A DNA stretch of 64,000 bases from Cellulomonas marina (GCF_900111925.1 NZ_FOKA01000002.1:124001-188000); one strand, 5' to 3'; shown: positions 7,415-22,869, numbered from the stretch's first letter. Translations and numbers: made by a program. Notes: generated by a model not told the origin, from the letters alone.

Positions 7415-9418
7415 GTGCCCGACCTGACCGACGCCGCCAAGCGGCTCCTGCTGGGCCGCCCGGTCCGCAGCGACCGGATGGGGCACACCCTGCTCCCCAA
7501 GCGCATCGCGCTGCCGGTCTTCGCCTCCGACGCGCTGTCGTCGGTCGCGTACGCCCCCGACGAGATCCTCCTCACCCTGTCGCTGGCGGGCCTGGCGGCG
7601 ACGACGATCTCGCCCTGGGTCGGCCTCGTCGTCGTCGTCGTCCTGGTGACGGTCATCGCCTCGTACCGGCAGAACGTGCACGCCTACCCCTCCGGGGGCG
7701 GCGACTACGAGGTGGCCACCGTCAACCTCGGCCCCCGCGCCGGCCTCACCGTCGCCAGCGCGCTGCTGGTCGACTACGCGCTGACCGTCGCGGTGTCCGT
7801 GTCGGCCGCCTCCCAGTACGCCGCCGCGGCCATCCCCGCGCTGCGCGGGGAGGAGGTCACGGTGGCGCTGTCGCTCATCGTCGTCCTCACCCTGCTCAAC
7901 CTGCGGGGGGTGAAGGAGGCCGGCACGGCCTTCGCGGTCCCCGTCTACCTCTACATGGTCGTCATCGGCATCACGGCCCTCACCGGGCTCGTCCGGTGGG
8001 CGACGGGCTCGCTGCCCCTGGCGGAGTCGGCGGCCCTCGACGTGGCGCCGGTGCCCGGGTACGAGACGGGGCTGGCCGGCGCGGCCGGGCTGTTCCTCGT
8101 CCTGCGGGCCTTCGCGTCGGGGTCGACGGCCCTCACCGGTGTCGAGGCGATCAGCAACGGCGTCCCCGCCTTCCGCAAGCCCAAGTCCCGCAACGCGGCC
8201 ACGACGCTGGCCCTGCTCGGCACGATCAGCTCCTTCCTCGTCCTGTCGATCCTCTTCCTGGCGCGCGAGACGAAGGTCCACTACGTGGAGGACCCGGGCG
8301 AGCAGCTCCTGCGCGACGGGGTGCCGGTGGGCGACGGGTACGTGCAGGACCCCGTCATCACGCAGCTGTCCCAGGCCGTGTTCTCGGGCTTCCCCGTCGC
8401 GGCGGTCCTCGTCGCCGTCGTCACGGGCCTCATCCTCGTGCTGGCCGCCAACACCGCCTTCAACGGGTTCCCGGTGCTCGGCTCGATCCTCGCCAAGGAC
8501 GGGTTCCTCCCGCGCCAGCTGCACACCCGCGGCGACCGGCTGGCGCTGTCGAACGGCATCGTCACGCTGGCCGTCGGCGCGGGCGTGCTGGTGTTCGCCT
8601 TCCACGCCGACGTCACGCTGCTCATCCCGCTGTACACGGTGGGCGTGTTCGTGTCCTTCACGCTGTCCCAGCTCGGCATGCTGCGGCACTGGAACCGGCA
8701 CCTGCGCACGGAGCCGGACCCCGTGGCACGCGCCCGGATGCGCCGCTCGCGGCTCGTCAACGGCATCGGCTTCTCCATGACGGCCGTCGTGCTCGTCGTG
8801 GTGCTCCTCACGAAGTTCGCGCTCGGCGCGTGGATCGCCATCCTGGCGATGCTCGTCATCTTCACGCTCATGAACGGGATCCGCCGGCACTACGACCGGG
8901 TCCGCCGGGAGCTCGACCTCGACAGCGGCAGCCCCGACGCGCGCGCCCTGCCCAGCCGCGTGCACGCGATCGTCCTCGTCTCGCGCGTGCACCGGCCGAC
9001 CCTGCGCGCGCTGGCCTACGCACGGGCCTCGCGCCCGCAGGTCCTCGAGGCCGTGACGGTGGCGGTCGACCCCGAGGACGTCGCGCCGCTGCGCGCCGCG
9101 TGGGACGCCCTCGACCTGCCCGTGCCGCTCAAGGTGCTCGACTCGCCGTTCCGGGAGATCACCCGGCCGGTCCTCATGTACGTGCGGTCCGTGCGGCGGG
9201 AGAGCCCGCGCGACCTCGTCGTCGTCTACATCCCGGAGTACGTCGTGGGCCACTGGTGGGAGCACCTCCTGCACAACCAGAGCGCGCTGCGCCTCAAGGG
9301 GCGGCTGCTGTTCACGCCGGGCGTCGTCGTGGCGTCCGTCCCGTGGCAGCTCTCGTCGTCGGCGGGGCAGACCGGGCTCGAGGACGCGGTGCGGCAGACG
9401 CGGACCCGGGGTGTCTGA
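7415..9418 (+). CDS. APC-superfamily amino acid or K+ permease with C-terminal cytoplasmic domain
   Basis: A 667-residue transporter. The first part has about 12 hydrophobic helices with APC motifs: FASDALSSVAYAPDEILLTLSLAG in TM1 (helix break ALSSVAYA), PSGGGDYEVA after TM2 and FRKPKSRNAATTL mid-protein. The last 150 or so residues form a soluble domain beginning SRVHAIVLVSRVHRPTL that looks like a universal-stress-type fold. Members of this family have been linked to amino acid or potassium transport; the TrkA genes next door favour an ion-related or regulated role, but substrate is unknown. GTG 7415 is set by the adjacent -10 box. Confidence 0.88.
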   Translation: MPDLTDAAKRLLLGRPVRSDRMGHTLLPKRIALPVFASDALSSVAYAPDEILLTLSLAGLAATTISPWVGLVVVVVLVTVIASYRQNVHAYPSGGGDYEVATVNLGPRAGLTVASALLVDYALTVAVSVSAASQYAAAAIPALRGEEVTVALSLIVVLTLLNLRGVKEAGTAFAVPVYLYMVVIGITALTGLVRWATGSLPLAESAALDVAPVPGYETGLAGAAGLFLVLRAFASGSTALTGVEAISNGVPAFRKPKSRNAATTLALLGTISSFLVLSILFLARETKVHYVEDPGEQLLRDGVPVGDGYVQDPVITQLSQAVFSGFPVAAVLVAVVTGLILVLAANTAFNGFPVLGSILAKDGFLPRQLHTRGDRLALSNGIVTLAVGAGVLVFAFHADVTLLIPLYTVGVFVSFTLSQLGMLRHWNRHLRTEPDPVARARMRRSRLVNGIGFSMTAVVLVVVLLTKFALGAWIAILAMLVIFTLMNGIRRHYDRVRRELDLDSGSPDARALPSRVHAIVLVSRVHRPTLRALAYARASRPQVLEAVTVAVDPEDVAPLRAAWDALDLPVPLKVLDSPFREITRPVLMYVRSVRRESPRDLVVVYIPEYVVGHWWEHLLHNQSALRLKGRLLFTPGVVVASVPWQLSSSAGQTGLEDAVRQTRTRGV

Positions 9419-10781
9419 GCGCGGCGCGCGGCCCGGCCGGCCGCCGCGGGGACGCCGGCCCCGGCCCCGGCCGGCGGCGGACCCCGGACGCGCCGGGGAG
9501 GTCGTCGAGCTCGACGTCGGCGCGCCGGCGCACGGCGGGCACTGCGTCGCGCGCTTCGAGGGCCGCGTCGTCTTCGTCCGGCACACGCTGCCCGGTGAGC
9601 GCGTGCGGGCCCGCCTGACGGACGCCGGCGAGGGCGCCTCGTTCTGGCGCGCGGACGCCGTCGAGGTCCTGACCGCGTCGCCCGACCGGGTGCCGTCCGC
9701 CTGGCCCGAGGCGGGGGCCGGCGGGGTCGGCGGCGCGGAGCTCGCGCACGTGGCCCTGCCCGCGCAGCGGGCCTGGAAGGCGGCCGTGCTGTCCGAGCAG
9801 CTGCGGCGGATCGCGCACCTGGACCGCGACGTCCCCGTGCACGCGCTGCCCGAGGACGACGAGCGGGGCGGGCTGCACTACCGCACCCGGGTGGAGCTCG
9901 TGGCCGACGACGAGGGCCGCGCGGGGATGCGCGGCCCGCGCTCGCACGCCGTGCACCCGGTGACGTCGCTGCCGCTGGCGGTGGAGGCGATCGAGGCCCT
10001 GGACCTGCCCGGGCGGCGGTGGCCCGCGGGGGCGCGCATCGAGGCGGTGGCGCCGGCGTCCGGGGACGCGCCGGTGGTGCTCGTCGACGGGGTGCCCTGG
10101 GACCTGGGCCGCGGCCGGCCGGACCCGCGCCCGAACGCGCGGCGCACGGTGCACGAGGAGGTCCGCGTGCGCGGGACGACCTACCGGTACCGGGTGCAGG
10201 CCGCGGGCTTCTGGCAGGTGCACCGGCGCGCGCCCGAGGTGCTGACGGCGGCCGTGCTCGACGGGCTGGGGGACGTGACCGGGGCGACCGTGCTGGACCT
10301 CTACGCCGGGGCGGGGCTGTTCACGGCCGTGCTCGCGGACGCCGTGGGGGCCGCCGGCCGCGTGGTCGGCGTCGAGGGCGACGAGCGGGCCGTGCGCGAC
10401 GCCCGTCGGACGCTGCACGACCGTCCCCAGGTGCTGCTGCGCACGGGCGAGGTCGGGGACGTGCTCACGCGGGCGGGTGCCGACGCGGACGCGGGTGCGC
10501 CCGCGGACGGGGCGGCCGACGGCGGGGCCGGGGCGCTGCCGGACGCCGTGGACGCGGTCGTGCTGGACCCCTCGCGCGCCGGCGCCGGACGGCGCGTGCT
10601 CGACGCGGTCGCCGCGCTCGCGCCGCGACGGGTCGTCCACGTGGCCTGCGACCCCGCGGCGCTGGCGCGCGACGTCGGGCTGCTCGTCGGGCACGGGTAC
10701 CGGCTCGACGACGTGCAGGGGTACGACCTGTTCCCCATGACCCACCACGTCGAGGCCGTGGCGGTGCTGACCCGGGCGTGA
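9411..10781 (+). CDS. TrmA/RlmD-family class I SAM-dependent RNA methyltransferase
   Basis: A 456-residue uracil-5-methyltransferase-type enzyme. After a basic tail comes a TRAM-like domain (about 25-90, with GGHCVARFEGRVVFVRHTLPGE), a central domain, then the SAM-binding fold starting VLDLYAGAGLFTAVLADAVG. The catalytic cysteine is in HVACDPAALARD and the C-terminal general-base glutamate in DLFPMTHHVEAVAVL. A Fe-S Cys cluster as in RlmD is not evident. An insertion rich in Ala/Asp/Gly precedes DAVVLDPSRAGAG. The start overlaps the permease stop by eight bases, so the two are coupled. By memory equivalent to Rv2689c. Confidence 0.92.
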   Translation: MSERGARPGRPPRGRRPRPRPAADPGRAGEVVELDVGAPAHGGHCVARFEGRVVFVRHTLPGERVRARLTDAGEGASFWRADAVEVLTASPDRVPSAWPEAGAGGVGGAELAHVALPAQRAWKAAVLSEQLRRIAHLDRDVPVHALPEDDERGGLHYRTRVELVADDEGRAGMRGPRSHAVHPVTSLPLAVEAIEALDLPGRRWPAGARIEAVAPASGDAPVVLVDGVPWDLGRGRPDPRPNARRTVHEEVRVRGTTYRYRVQAAGFWQVHRRAPEVLTAAVLDGLGDVTGATVLDLYAGAGLFTAVLADAVGAAGRVVGVEGDERAVRDARRTLHDRPQVLLRTGEVGDVLTRAGADADAGAPADGAADGGAGALPDAVDAVVLDPSRAGAGRRVLDAVAALAPRRVVHVACDPAALARDVGLLVGHGYRLDDVQGYDLFPMTHHVEAVAVLTRA

Positions 10782-10786
10782 GCGTC

Positions 10787-10792
10787 TAGCGT
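10787..10792 (+). promoter_or_regulatory. -10 box upstream of small hypothetical gene
   Basis: TAGCGT, about 40 bases before the GTG at 10838, giving a short leader that contains the GGAGGGAG ribosome site. Confidence 0.45.
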
Positions 10793-10837
10793 GGACGCGA
10801 GCCGGACCGTCCCGGGCCCGGCCGGAGGGAGACCACC

Positions 10838-11047
10838 GTGACGCAGGCACAGGGTGGGCAGGCCGAGCAGGCCGCGCAGGAGCCCACGACGACGGGGCGG
10901 TACGCCGAGCGGCAGCGCGCCGCAGCCGCCGAGCTGCACAAGACCGGCACGCCGGACTATGACCCGCGCAGCCACGAGCGTGCCGTCGAGGCCACGCGCA
11001 AGGCGCAGGACGCGGCGCGCCGCGGCGAGGTCGAGCCGGGGGACTGA
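10838..11047 (+). CDS. Small hydrophilic hypothetical protein
   Basis: A 69-residue protein, Gln/Ala-rich at the N-terminus and then helical and charged (GRYAERQRAAAAELHKTGTP, HERAVEATRKAQDAARRGE). No Cys, signal peptide or membrane segment. I do not recognise a family. Support comes from its own TAGCGT box, a GGAGGGAG ribosome site seven to eight bases before GTG, and a strong hairpin downstream, so it appears to be a monocistronic unit between the methyltransferase and acnA. Confidence 0.72.
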   Translation: MTQAQGGQAEQAAQEPTTTGRYAERQRAAAAELHKTGTPDYDPRSHERAVEATRKAQDAARRGEVEPGD

Positions 11048-11078
11048 CGGCAGGACCGACGGCACGACCGTGGTCCGG

Positions 11079-11121
11079 GTCCGGCCCGGGCGCCCCGACG
11101 ACGGGGTCGCCCGGGCCGGAC
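11079..11121 (+). terminator. Strong hairpin terminator after the small hypothetical gene
   Basis: Two 19-20 base arms (GTCCGGCCCGGGCGCCCCG and its near-perfect complement with one bulged base) close a 4-base loop, about 30 bases past the stop codon. Confidence 0.7.
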
Positions 11122-11170
11122 GGTCCCGGCGTGTCCGAGACGAGGGGCGACCCCGACGCCCGTCGTCATG

Positions 11171-11188
11171 TATCTTGACGTCGAGATA
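11171..11188. promoter_or_regulatory. Palindromic operator upstream of aconitase
   Basis: TATCTTGACGTCGAGATA is an 18-base inverted repeat with a single mismatched pair, AT-rich at both ends in an otherwise GC-rich gap. It lies 20 bases upstream of the proposed -10 box (11209-11214), overlapping the -35 zone, a typical place for a repressor or activator site. The regulator is not identifiable here. Confidence 0.65.
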
Positions 11189-11208
11189 ATTGGGTCCCGC
11201 CGGACCCC

Positions 11209-11214
11209 TAGGCT
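11209..11214 (+). promoter_or_regulatory. -10 box of acnA promoter
   Basis: TAGGCT about 80 bases before the acnA GTG; the leader then carries an AAGGAG ribosome site at 11281-11286. Confidence 0.55.
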
Positions 11215-11292
11215 GAGCCGGGGGCGCCGGCGACCCGCTGGACCGGCACGGGGACGTCCGCGAGACGTCCCGTCGTAGCGAAGGAGCACCAC

Positions 11293-14127
<2,835 letters not shown>

Positions 14128-14145
14128 CGCCTGCGACGCCTGACG

Positions 14146-14178
14146 ACGGCGGTCGGTCCCCGCGGGGCCGGCCGCCGT
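14146..14178 (+). terminator. Terminator hairpin after acnA
   Basis: ACGGCGGTCGGTCCCC pairs with GGGGCCGGCCGCCGT through G-U wobbles, starting 18 bases past the acnA stop. Confidence 0.65.
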
Positions 14179-14247
14179 TGCCGTCCCGCCGCCGGAGCCG
14201 TCGCTCCGCCGCGCGCGCGAGGGCCGCGTGCGGCGCAGGATGGACGG

Positions 14248-14712
14248 ATGCCCACCACCAGCGCCGGGATCCTGCTGCACCGCCGGCGCTCCGGCGTGCT
14301 CGAGGTGCTCGTCGCGCACATGGGCGGGCCGATGTGGCGCCGCCGGCAGGAGCGCGCCTGGACCGCGCCCAAGGGGGAGATCGAGCCGGGGGAGGACGCC
14401 GAGACGGCGGCGCGGCGGGAGTTCACCGAGGAGCTCGGCCTGCCCGTGCCGGACGTGCCCCTGCACGACCTCGGGGCGTTCCGCTACCGCTCGGGCAAGG
14501 TGGTCGTGCTCCTCACCGGCGAGGCCGACCTCGACGTCACGACGATCGTCCCGGGCAGGACGACCATCGAGTGGCCGCCGCGGTCCGGACGGCGTCTCGA
14601 GGTGCCGGAGGTCGACGAGGCGCGGTGGGTGGACGCGGGCACCGCGCGGCGGCTGCTCGTCGCCGGGCAGGCGCCCGCCGTCGACGCGCTGGAGGCGGCC
14701 GTCGGGGCCTGA
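14248..14712 (+). CDS. Nudix hydrolase
   Basis: A 154-residue Nudix-fold hydrolase. The Nudix box is complete: G at 47 of GEIEPGEDAETAARREFTEE with the trailing LG, giving the metal-binding REFTEE. The family member resembles short Ap4A/NTP-type hydrolases beginning TSAGILLHRRRSGVLEVLVAHMGG. The substrate is unknown. CAGGAT sits six bases before the ATG, so this may be another leaderless gene. It stands alone, convergent with the phosphotransferase gene. Confidence 0.9.
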   Translation: MPTTSAGILLHRRRSGVLEVLVAHMGGPMWRRRQERAWTAPKGEIEPGEDAETAARREFTEELGLPVPDVPLHDLGAFRYRSGKVVVLLTGEADLDVTTIVPGRTTIEWPPRSGRRLEVPEVDEARWVDAGTARRLLVAGQAPAVDALEAAVGA

Positions 14713-14723
14713 CTCCGCCCCGT

Positions 14724-14746
14724 GCCGGGCCCTGTGCGGGCTCGGC
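14724..14746. terminator. Hairpin between convergent Nudix and phosphotransferase genes
   Basis: GCCGGGCCC pairs with GGGCTCGGC (one G-U wobble) around a 5-base loop in the 51-base gap between the two stops; it may act in both directions. Confidence 0.55.
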
Positions 14747-14763
14747 GTCGCCCGGCCCCCGCG

Positions 14764-15690
14764 TCAGTCCTCGCGCGCCAGCTCCCCGACGGCCGCGTCG
14801 CCGTCCCGCGCGAGGTCGGGGTGCTGGTCCGGATGGGCGGCGAGCACGGGGGCCAGCGCCGCCGCCCACGCCCGCGCGCGTCGCCACGTGGCGGCCGCGT
14901 CGGCCGGCGGGACCCCCGCCGTCGCGCCCACCGCGTCCGTGCGGGCGCGGAACGCCACCCGGCCGGGGGCGTCGAAGGTCAACCAGGCGGTGGCGAGGTC
15001 GGAGGCCGGGTCCCCGGCGGTGACGTCGCCGAAGTCGAGCAGCCCCGCCAGCCGCCCGCCGTCGACCAGCAGGTTCGCCGGGTGCAGGTCGCCGTGGAGC
15101 CACACCGGAGGACCGGTCCACGGGTCGGCGGCCAGGCCGTCGTCCCAGGCGGCGACGAGGACGCGGCGCCGGCGGGCCGGCAGCGCGTCGAGGCGCGCGC
15201 GCACGGACTCGTCCCGGTCGGCCAGAGGGACCCCGCGGTAGGGGTTGGGCGGCGCGTCGGCCGGGGCGGGGACGTGCAGCGCCGCCAGCGCGTCCGCCAG
15301 CGCCTCCGCCCAGGACGCGCGCCCGGCCCGCGGGGTCGCCGCCGCGGCGGTGCCGGGCAGCCACGGCACGACGCTCCAGGGCCAGGGGAAGCCGGCGCCC
15401 GGCGCGCCGACGCGGACGGGCACGGGAGCGGGGACGGGCAGCCGCGTCGCGAGCCGCGGCAGCCACCGCTGCTCGTGCACGACGAGGGGGGCGGACGCGG
15501 CCCGGACGGGCAGCCGGACGACGAGGTCGTCGCCCAGACGCCACAGCGCGTTGTCCCAGCCCGTGCCGAGGGGGCGCAGCGGGAGACCGGCGAGGTCGGG
15601 GTGCTGCTGCTCGAGCAGCCGCCGCACGAGCGGCGCGTCGACGACGACCTCGTGCAGCGGGTGCGGTGGAGGCGGGTAGGGCGCGGTCAC
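14764..15690 (-). CDS. Aminoglycoside phosphotransferase-family (APH) kinase-like protein
   Basis: A 308-residue protein-kinase-fold phosphotransferase. It shows GTGWDNALWRLGDDLVVRLP (nucleotide loop and Lys-equivalent region), the Brenner-type catalytic motif VWLHGDLHPANLLVD near residue 195 and LLDFGDVTAGDP for Mg binding. Relatives include antibiotic kinases and many housekeeping enzymes; nothing marks this as a resistance gene. The start GTG overlaps the stop of the upstream CoA-pyrophosphatase-like gene (GTGA), and it is the last gene of a four-gene operon reading guaB1, amidotransferase, Nudix, APH. Confidence 0.88.
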   Translation of the reverse strand: MTAPYPPPPHPLHEVVVDAPLVRRLLEQQHPDLAGLPLRPLGTGWDNALWRLGDDLVVRLPVRAASAPLVVHEQRWLPRLATRLPVPAPVPVRVGAPGAGFPWPWSVVPWLPGTAAAATPRAGRASWAEALADALAALHVPAPADAPPNPYRGVPLADRDESVRARLDALPARRRRVLVAAWDDGLAADPWTGPPVWLHGDLHPANLLVDGGRLAGLLDFGDVTAGDPASDLATAWLTFDAPGRVAFRARTDAVGATAGVPPADAAATWRRARAWAAALAPVLAAHPDQHPDLARDGDAAVGELARED

Positions 15691-16397
15691 GGGTGCACGA
15701 CCCGGTCGGGCGACCAGGGCAGGGTCCAGCCCAGGGCGTCGAACATGCCGTCGAGGACCAGGGCGGTGAAGCCCCAGACGAGCACGTCGCCGACCGTGAA
15801 GGCGGGACCGGTCCACACGCCGCCCGGCGTCCGGTGGCGCGTCACCGCGCGGTGCGCCGGGTCGAGGAGGTCCGCCACGGGCACGCGGAAGACGTCGACG
15901 GTCTCCGCGTGGTCGACCGCGGCGACGTCCGAGGGCCGGGTCCACCAGGCGGGCACCGGCGTCACCACGTGCCGGCTGATCGGCACCGGCAGCGGCGCGA
16001 GCTCGCCGAGGACGTCCACCCCCGAAGGGTCCAGGCCCACCTCCTCGGCGGCCTCGCGCAGGGCGGCGGCGCCGGCGGAGGCGTCCCCGGGCTCGAGGCG
16101 GCCGCCGGGGAAGGCGACCTGGCCGGCGTGGTGGCCGAGGGTCGCGGCGCGGCGCTGCAGGAGCACGTCGAGGTCGCCTGCGACGGGCGCCGGGGCGTCG
16201 CGGTCCGCGGGCACGCCGTCCAGCACGCCGAACAGGACGAGGACGGCGGCCGGCCGCGCGTCGGGCCCGGCCCCGCCCCGGGCGGCGGCGGGCCGCCACT
16301 CCAGACCGTCGCGGCACAGCGCCTCGAGGTCGGCCCGTGCCCCGGCGGGGGTGCCGCCGCCGGACCCGGGGGACAGGCCCGCCGCACCCCCCGGCAC
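15687..16397 (-). CDS. Nudix hydrolase, CoA-pyrophosphatase type
   Basis: A 236-residue Nudix protein of the NUDT7/CoA diphosphatase class. HHAGQVAFPGGRLEPGD is the UPF0035-like sequence that precedes the box in CoA pyrophosphatases, and ALREAAEEVGLDP supplies the REAAEEVG box. The likely reaction is CoA to 4'-phosphopantetheine and 3',5'-ADP. It starts at GTG 16397, two bases after the stop of the amidotransferase gene, and overlaps the APH gene by four bases. The N-terminal 45 residues are Gly/Pro-rich and probably disordered. Confidence 0.88.
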   Translation of the reverse strand: MPGGAAGLSPGSGGGTPAGARADLEALCRDGLEWRPAAARGGAGPDARPAAVLVLFGVLDGVPADRDAPAPVAGDLDVLLQRRAATLGHHAGQVAFPGGRLEPGDASAGAAALREAAEEVGLDPSGVDVLGELAPLPVPISRHVVTPVPAWWTRPSDVAAVDHAETVDVFRVPVADLLDPAHRAVTRHRTPGGVWTGPAFTVGDVLVWGFTALVLDGMFDALGWTLPWSPDRVVHP

Positions 16398-16399
16398 GT

Positions 16400-20151
<3,752 letters not shown>

Positions 20152-20155
<4 letters not shown>

Positions 20156-21399
20156 CGTCCGACCTCCGGGTCCAGGGTGACGGCGGCCTCGCCGGCACGC
20201 GGCGGCACGACGCAGCGGGCGGTGGGACCGGTGCCGCGCCCGACGGCCCCACCCGGCGGCACGGGGCGGTCCGGGGGCCCGTCGGGGTAGAAGCGCCGGC
20301 GGCGCGGGACGTCCCGCTCCCGCAGGACGACGCGCTGCACGAGCGTGAGCAGGACGATGATGGCGAAGAGGATGAACGCGATCGCCGCGCCGCGGGGGAA
20401 GTCGTTGTTGGCGAAGGCGGCGTTGTAGGACAGGTACGCGGGGGTGAGCGTCGTCTTGGCGGGGCCGCCCTGCGTGCCGGTGTAGATCTGGTCGAACACC
20501 TGCCAGGTCCCGATGAGGCCGAGCGTCACGACGGTGAACACCGTCGGACGCAGCATCGGCAGGGTCACCAGCCGGAACCGCTGCCACGCCGTGGTGCCGT
20601 CCATCATCGCGGCCTCCTCCACGTCGCCGGAGATCTGCTGCAGCGCCGCGAGGAAGAGCAGCATGAACGTCCCCGACGTGGTGAAGATGGCCATGAGGAT
20701 GAAGGCGCTCATCGCGATGCTCGGCCCGGACAGCCAGTCCCACCACGTCACGCCCAGCAGCGACGACCCGGTGAGGGCTGCCGGCCCGGAGTCCACGCCG
20801 AGCGCGCCGAGCACCACGTGCAGCACCCCGCGCGGGTCCTGGAACCAGTTCGGCCCGTTGACGCCGAACCAGGACAGCAGGCCGTTGACGGCCCCGGACG
20901 CGGAGAAGAGGAAGAGCCAGAGCACGGTGATGGCCACCGAGCTCGTCACGCTGGGGAAGTAGAAGGCGGTGCGGAACAGGCCGCGCCCGCGCAGGTACCT
21001 GCGGTTGACCAGCACCGCGAGCCCCAGCGACAGCGTCGTCTGCAGCGGCACGACGAGCAGCACGTAGTAGAGGTTGTTGCGCAGGGAGGTGCCGAAGTCC
21101 TTCGTCGCCAGGCCCGAGCCCGCCAGGAGCTCGGAGTAGTTCTGCCCGCCGACGAAGCCGACGCCCGACGCGAACGGGCTGCCGCGCCCGGTCCAGTCGG
21201 AGACGCTCACCCACGCCGCCATGAGCACGGGCACGACGAGGAACAGGCCGAGCAGGACGAGCATGGGGGAGATGAACAGCCAGCCGGCGGCGGCCTCCGC
21301 CCCGCGGGCGCCCGAGCCGCGGCGGCGGCGGGGTATGCGCTCTGCGGATCCGGGGCGCGGTGCGGTGCCGGCGGCCCGTGCCTGCGACGTCGTCGTCAC
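20152..21399 (-). CDS. Carbohydrate ABC transporter permease, MalF type
   Basis: A 415-residue permease with six to seven hydrophobic helices and the EAA loop VEEAAMMDGTTAWQRFRLVTLP. It has a basic N-terminal tail of about 35 residues and an unusually long hydrophilic C-terminal tail of about 60 residues rich in Pro/Arg/Gly, beyond the normal family end. The start is GTG 21399. It is separated from the binding-protein gene by 102 bases that hold a perfect stem-loop, which could lower permease expression relative to the binding protein. Confidence 0.9.
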
Positions 21400-21457
21400 G
21401 ACGGCCCTCCTGGTCTGGGGGTCGGTGCGGGTGGGGGGTGGGACGGCGGGGGCGGGC

Positions 21458-21483
21458 GGCCCGGCGGTGGTGACCGCCGGGCC
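21458..21483 (-). terminator. Intercistronic stem-loop between sugar-binding protein and permease genes
   Basis: GGCCCGGCGGT pairs perfectly with ACCGCCGGGCC around a 4-base loop, 19 bases past the binding-protein stop. There is no T-run, so partial termination or mRNA protection of the upstream cistron are both possible. Confidence 0.6.
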
Positions 21484-21501
21484 ACCCGGGACGGCCCTGG
21501 G

Positions 21502-22797
21502 TCAGGACGCGTTCTCGTCGAGCACGGCCTGCAGGTTCTGCTGCACCGAGCCGAGGATCCCGGCCGGGTCGCCGTCCTCCAGGCCCTCGAGCTGGGCGTT
21601 GAAGTCCGTGATGACGTCCGAGGCGCCCTGGGCGTTGACGACGTTCTGCGCGAAGTCGGCGGAGTCGATGAACGCGGTGTAGTCCGGGTACAGCTCGCGC
21701 CAGCCGTCGGCGGCGGACTGCACGGCCGGCATGACGCCGAAGGCCTCGGAGAACGCGAGCTGCTGGTCGGCGGCCGTGAGGTGGTCGACGAGGTCGATCG
21801 CCGCCTCCTGGTTCGCCGAGTCCGCGGCGATGCCCCAGCAGTTGGTGAACTGCAGGGTGCCCTGGCCCCCGGGGCCGGCCGGGAGCGGCACGGCCGTCCA
21901 CGCCACGTCGGGGTAGTCGTTGGCCATCGCGCCGCTGATCCAGTTGCCCTCGATCGTCATCGCGGCCTTGTCGGTGCCGAACGCCTCGCCACCCCAGCCC
22001 GTGCCGAGGTCGGCGGCGTAGGCGGCGCTCCCCGACTGCAGCAGCCCCTGCACGTAGGTCAGGCCCTCGACGTTCTCGGGGCTGTCGACCTCCGCCGTGG
22101 TGCCGTCGTCGGAGACCATCTGCCCGCCGGCCTGCGCGAGGAACGCGCCGACCCGGGCGTACTCGCCGGAGAAGCCGAGGCCGACCCGGCCGTCCGTCGT
22201 CAGCCTCTGGGCGACCGAGGTCAGGCCGTCCCAGTCCGTCGGGATGTCCGCGTCGGTGAGGCCGGCGGCCGCCCAGTCGTCGGTGTCGATGATGAGCGCG
22301 AGCGTCGAGAAGTCCTTCGGCGCGCAGTAGAGCTGGTCCTCGTACGTGAACTGCTCCACGAGCGAGGGGTAGAAGTCGTCCACCGCCGAGAGCTGGTCGC
22401 CGTAGGGGAGCAGGGAGCCGTTGGCGGCGTAGCCCTGGAAGGCGTCGGCGCTGACGTAGAAGACGTCGGCGGGGCTGCCGGAGGCGAAGCCCTGGCTGAG
22501 CTCCTGCGCGAGGTCGGAGGCGACGGTGACCTCGGCCTCGACACCGGACTCCTCCGACCAGGCGGCCACGGCGGCGTCGACCGCGTCGGTCTCGGCGTCG
22601 CCGGAGGAGCCGATGAGGACCTGCAGCGACCCGTCGCCGGAGGACGTGCCGCCCCCGGCGCCGGCGCTCGAGCCGCCGTCGGCGGTGTCCTCGAATCCGG
22701 AGCCGCCGGAGCACGCGGCGAGCAGCAGGGCCGCCCCGGCGCCGGCGGCGAGCAGGGGGAGGGCGCGACGGGCACGGGTACGGGGGGTGGGGGACAT
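21502..22797 (-). CDS. Extracellular sugar-binding lipoprotein (ABC importer)
   Basis: A 431-residue family 1 solute-binding protein. Signal peptide: RTRARR, hydrophobic core and lipobox LLAAC with lipidated Cys29, followed by a Gly/Ser linker. The mature part shows the usual lobe pattern, with YPSLVEQFTYEDQLYCAPKDFSTLALIIDTDDW and an ESG-like AAMTIEGNWISGAM. Ligand is not predictable. An AAGGAG ribosome site precedes the ATG. It lies directly downstream of the LacI gene on the same strand and upstream of the two permeases, so lacI-SBP-permease-permease is probably one regulated transcript. Confidence 0.92.
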   Translation of the reverse strand: MSPTPRTRARRALPLLAAGAGAALLLAACSGGSGFEDTADGGSSAGAGGGTSSGDGSLQVLIGSSGDAETDAVDAAVAAWSEESGVEAEVTVASDLAQELSQGFASGSPADVFYVSADAFQGYAANGSLLPYGDQLSAVDDFYPSLVEQFTYEDQLYCAPKDFSTLALIIDTDDWAAAGLTDADIPTDWDGLTSVAQRLTTDGRVGLGFSGEYARVGAFLAQAGGQMVSDDGTTAEVDSPENVEGLTYVQGLLQSGSAAYAADLGTGWGGEAFGTDKAAMTIEGNWISGAMANDYPDVAWTAVPLPAGPGGQGTLQFTNCWGIAADSANQEAAIDLVDHLTAADQQLAFSEAFGVMPAVQSAADGWRELYPDYTAFIDSADFAQNVVNAQGASDVITDFNAQLEGLEDGDPAGILGSVQQNLQAVLDENAS

Positions 22798-22869
22798 GGT
22801 GCGTCAGCTCCTTCGGTGAGCGCGGCGGGACGGGGGTCCCGGTGCTGTGCGGTCGGGGTGGGTGGTCGG

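Noticed and set aside
6769-9618. Long plus-strand frame overlapping trkA and the permease
   Set aside because: It runs antisense to trkA and in another frame of the permease and methyltransferase; translation has no family features.
14764-15690. APH-type protein as an antibiotic resistance gene
   Set aside because: The kinase fold is broad, the gene lies in a housekeeping operon, and nothing indicates mobility or a specific drug-binding loop.
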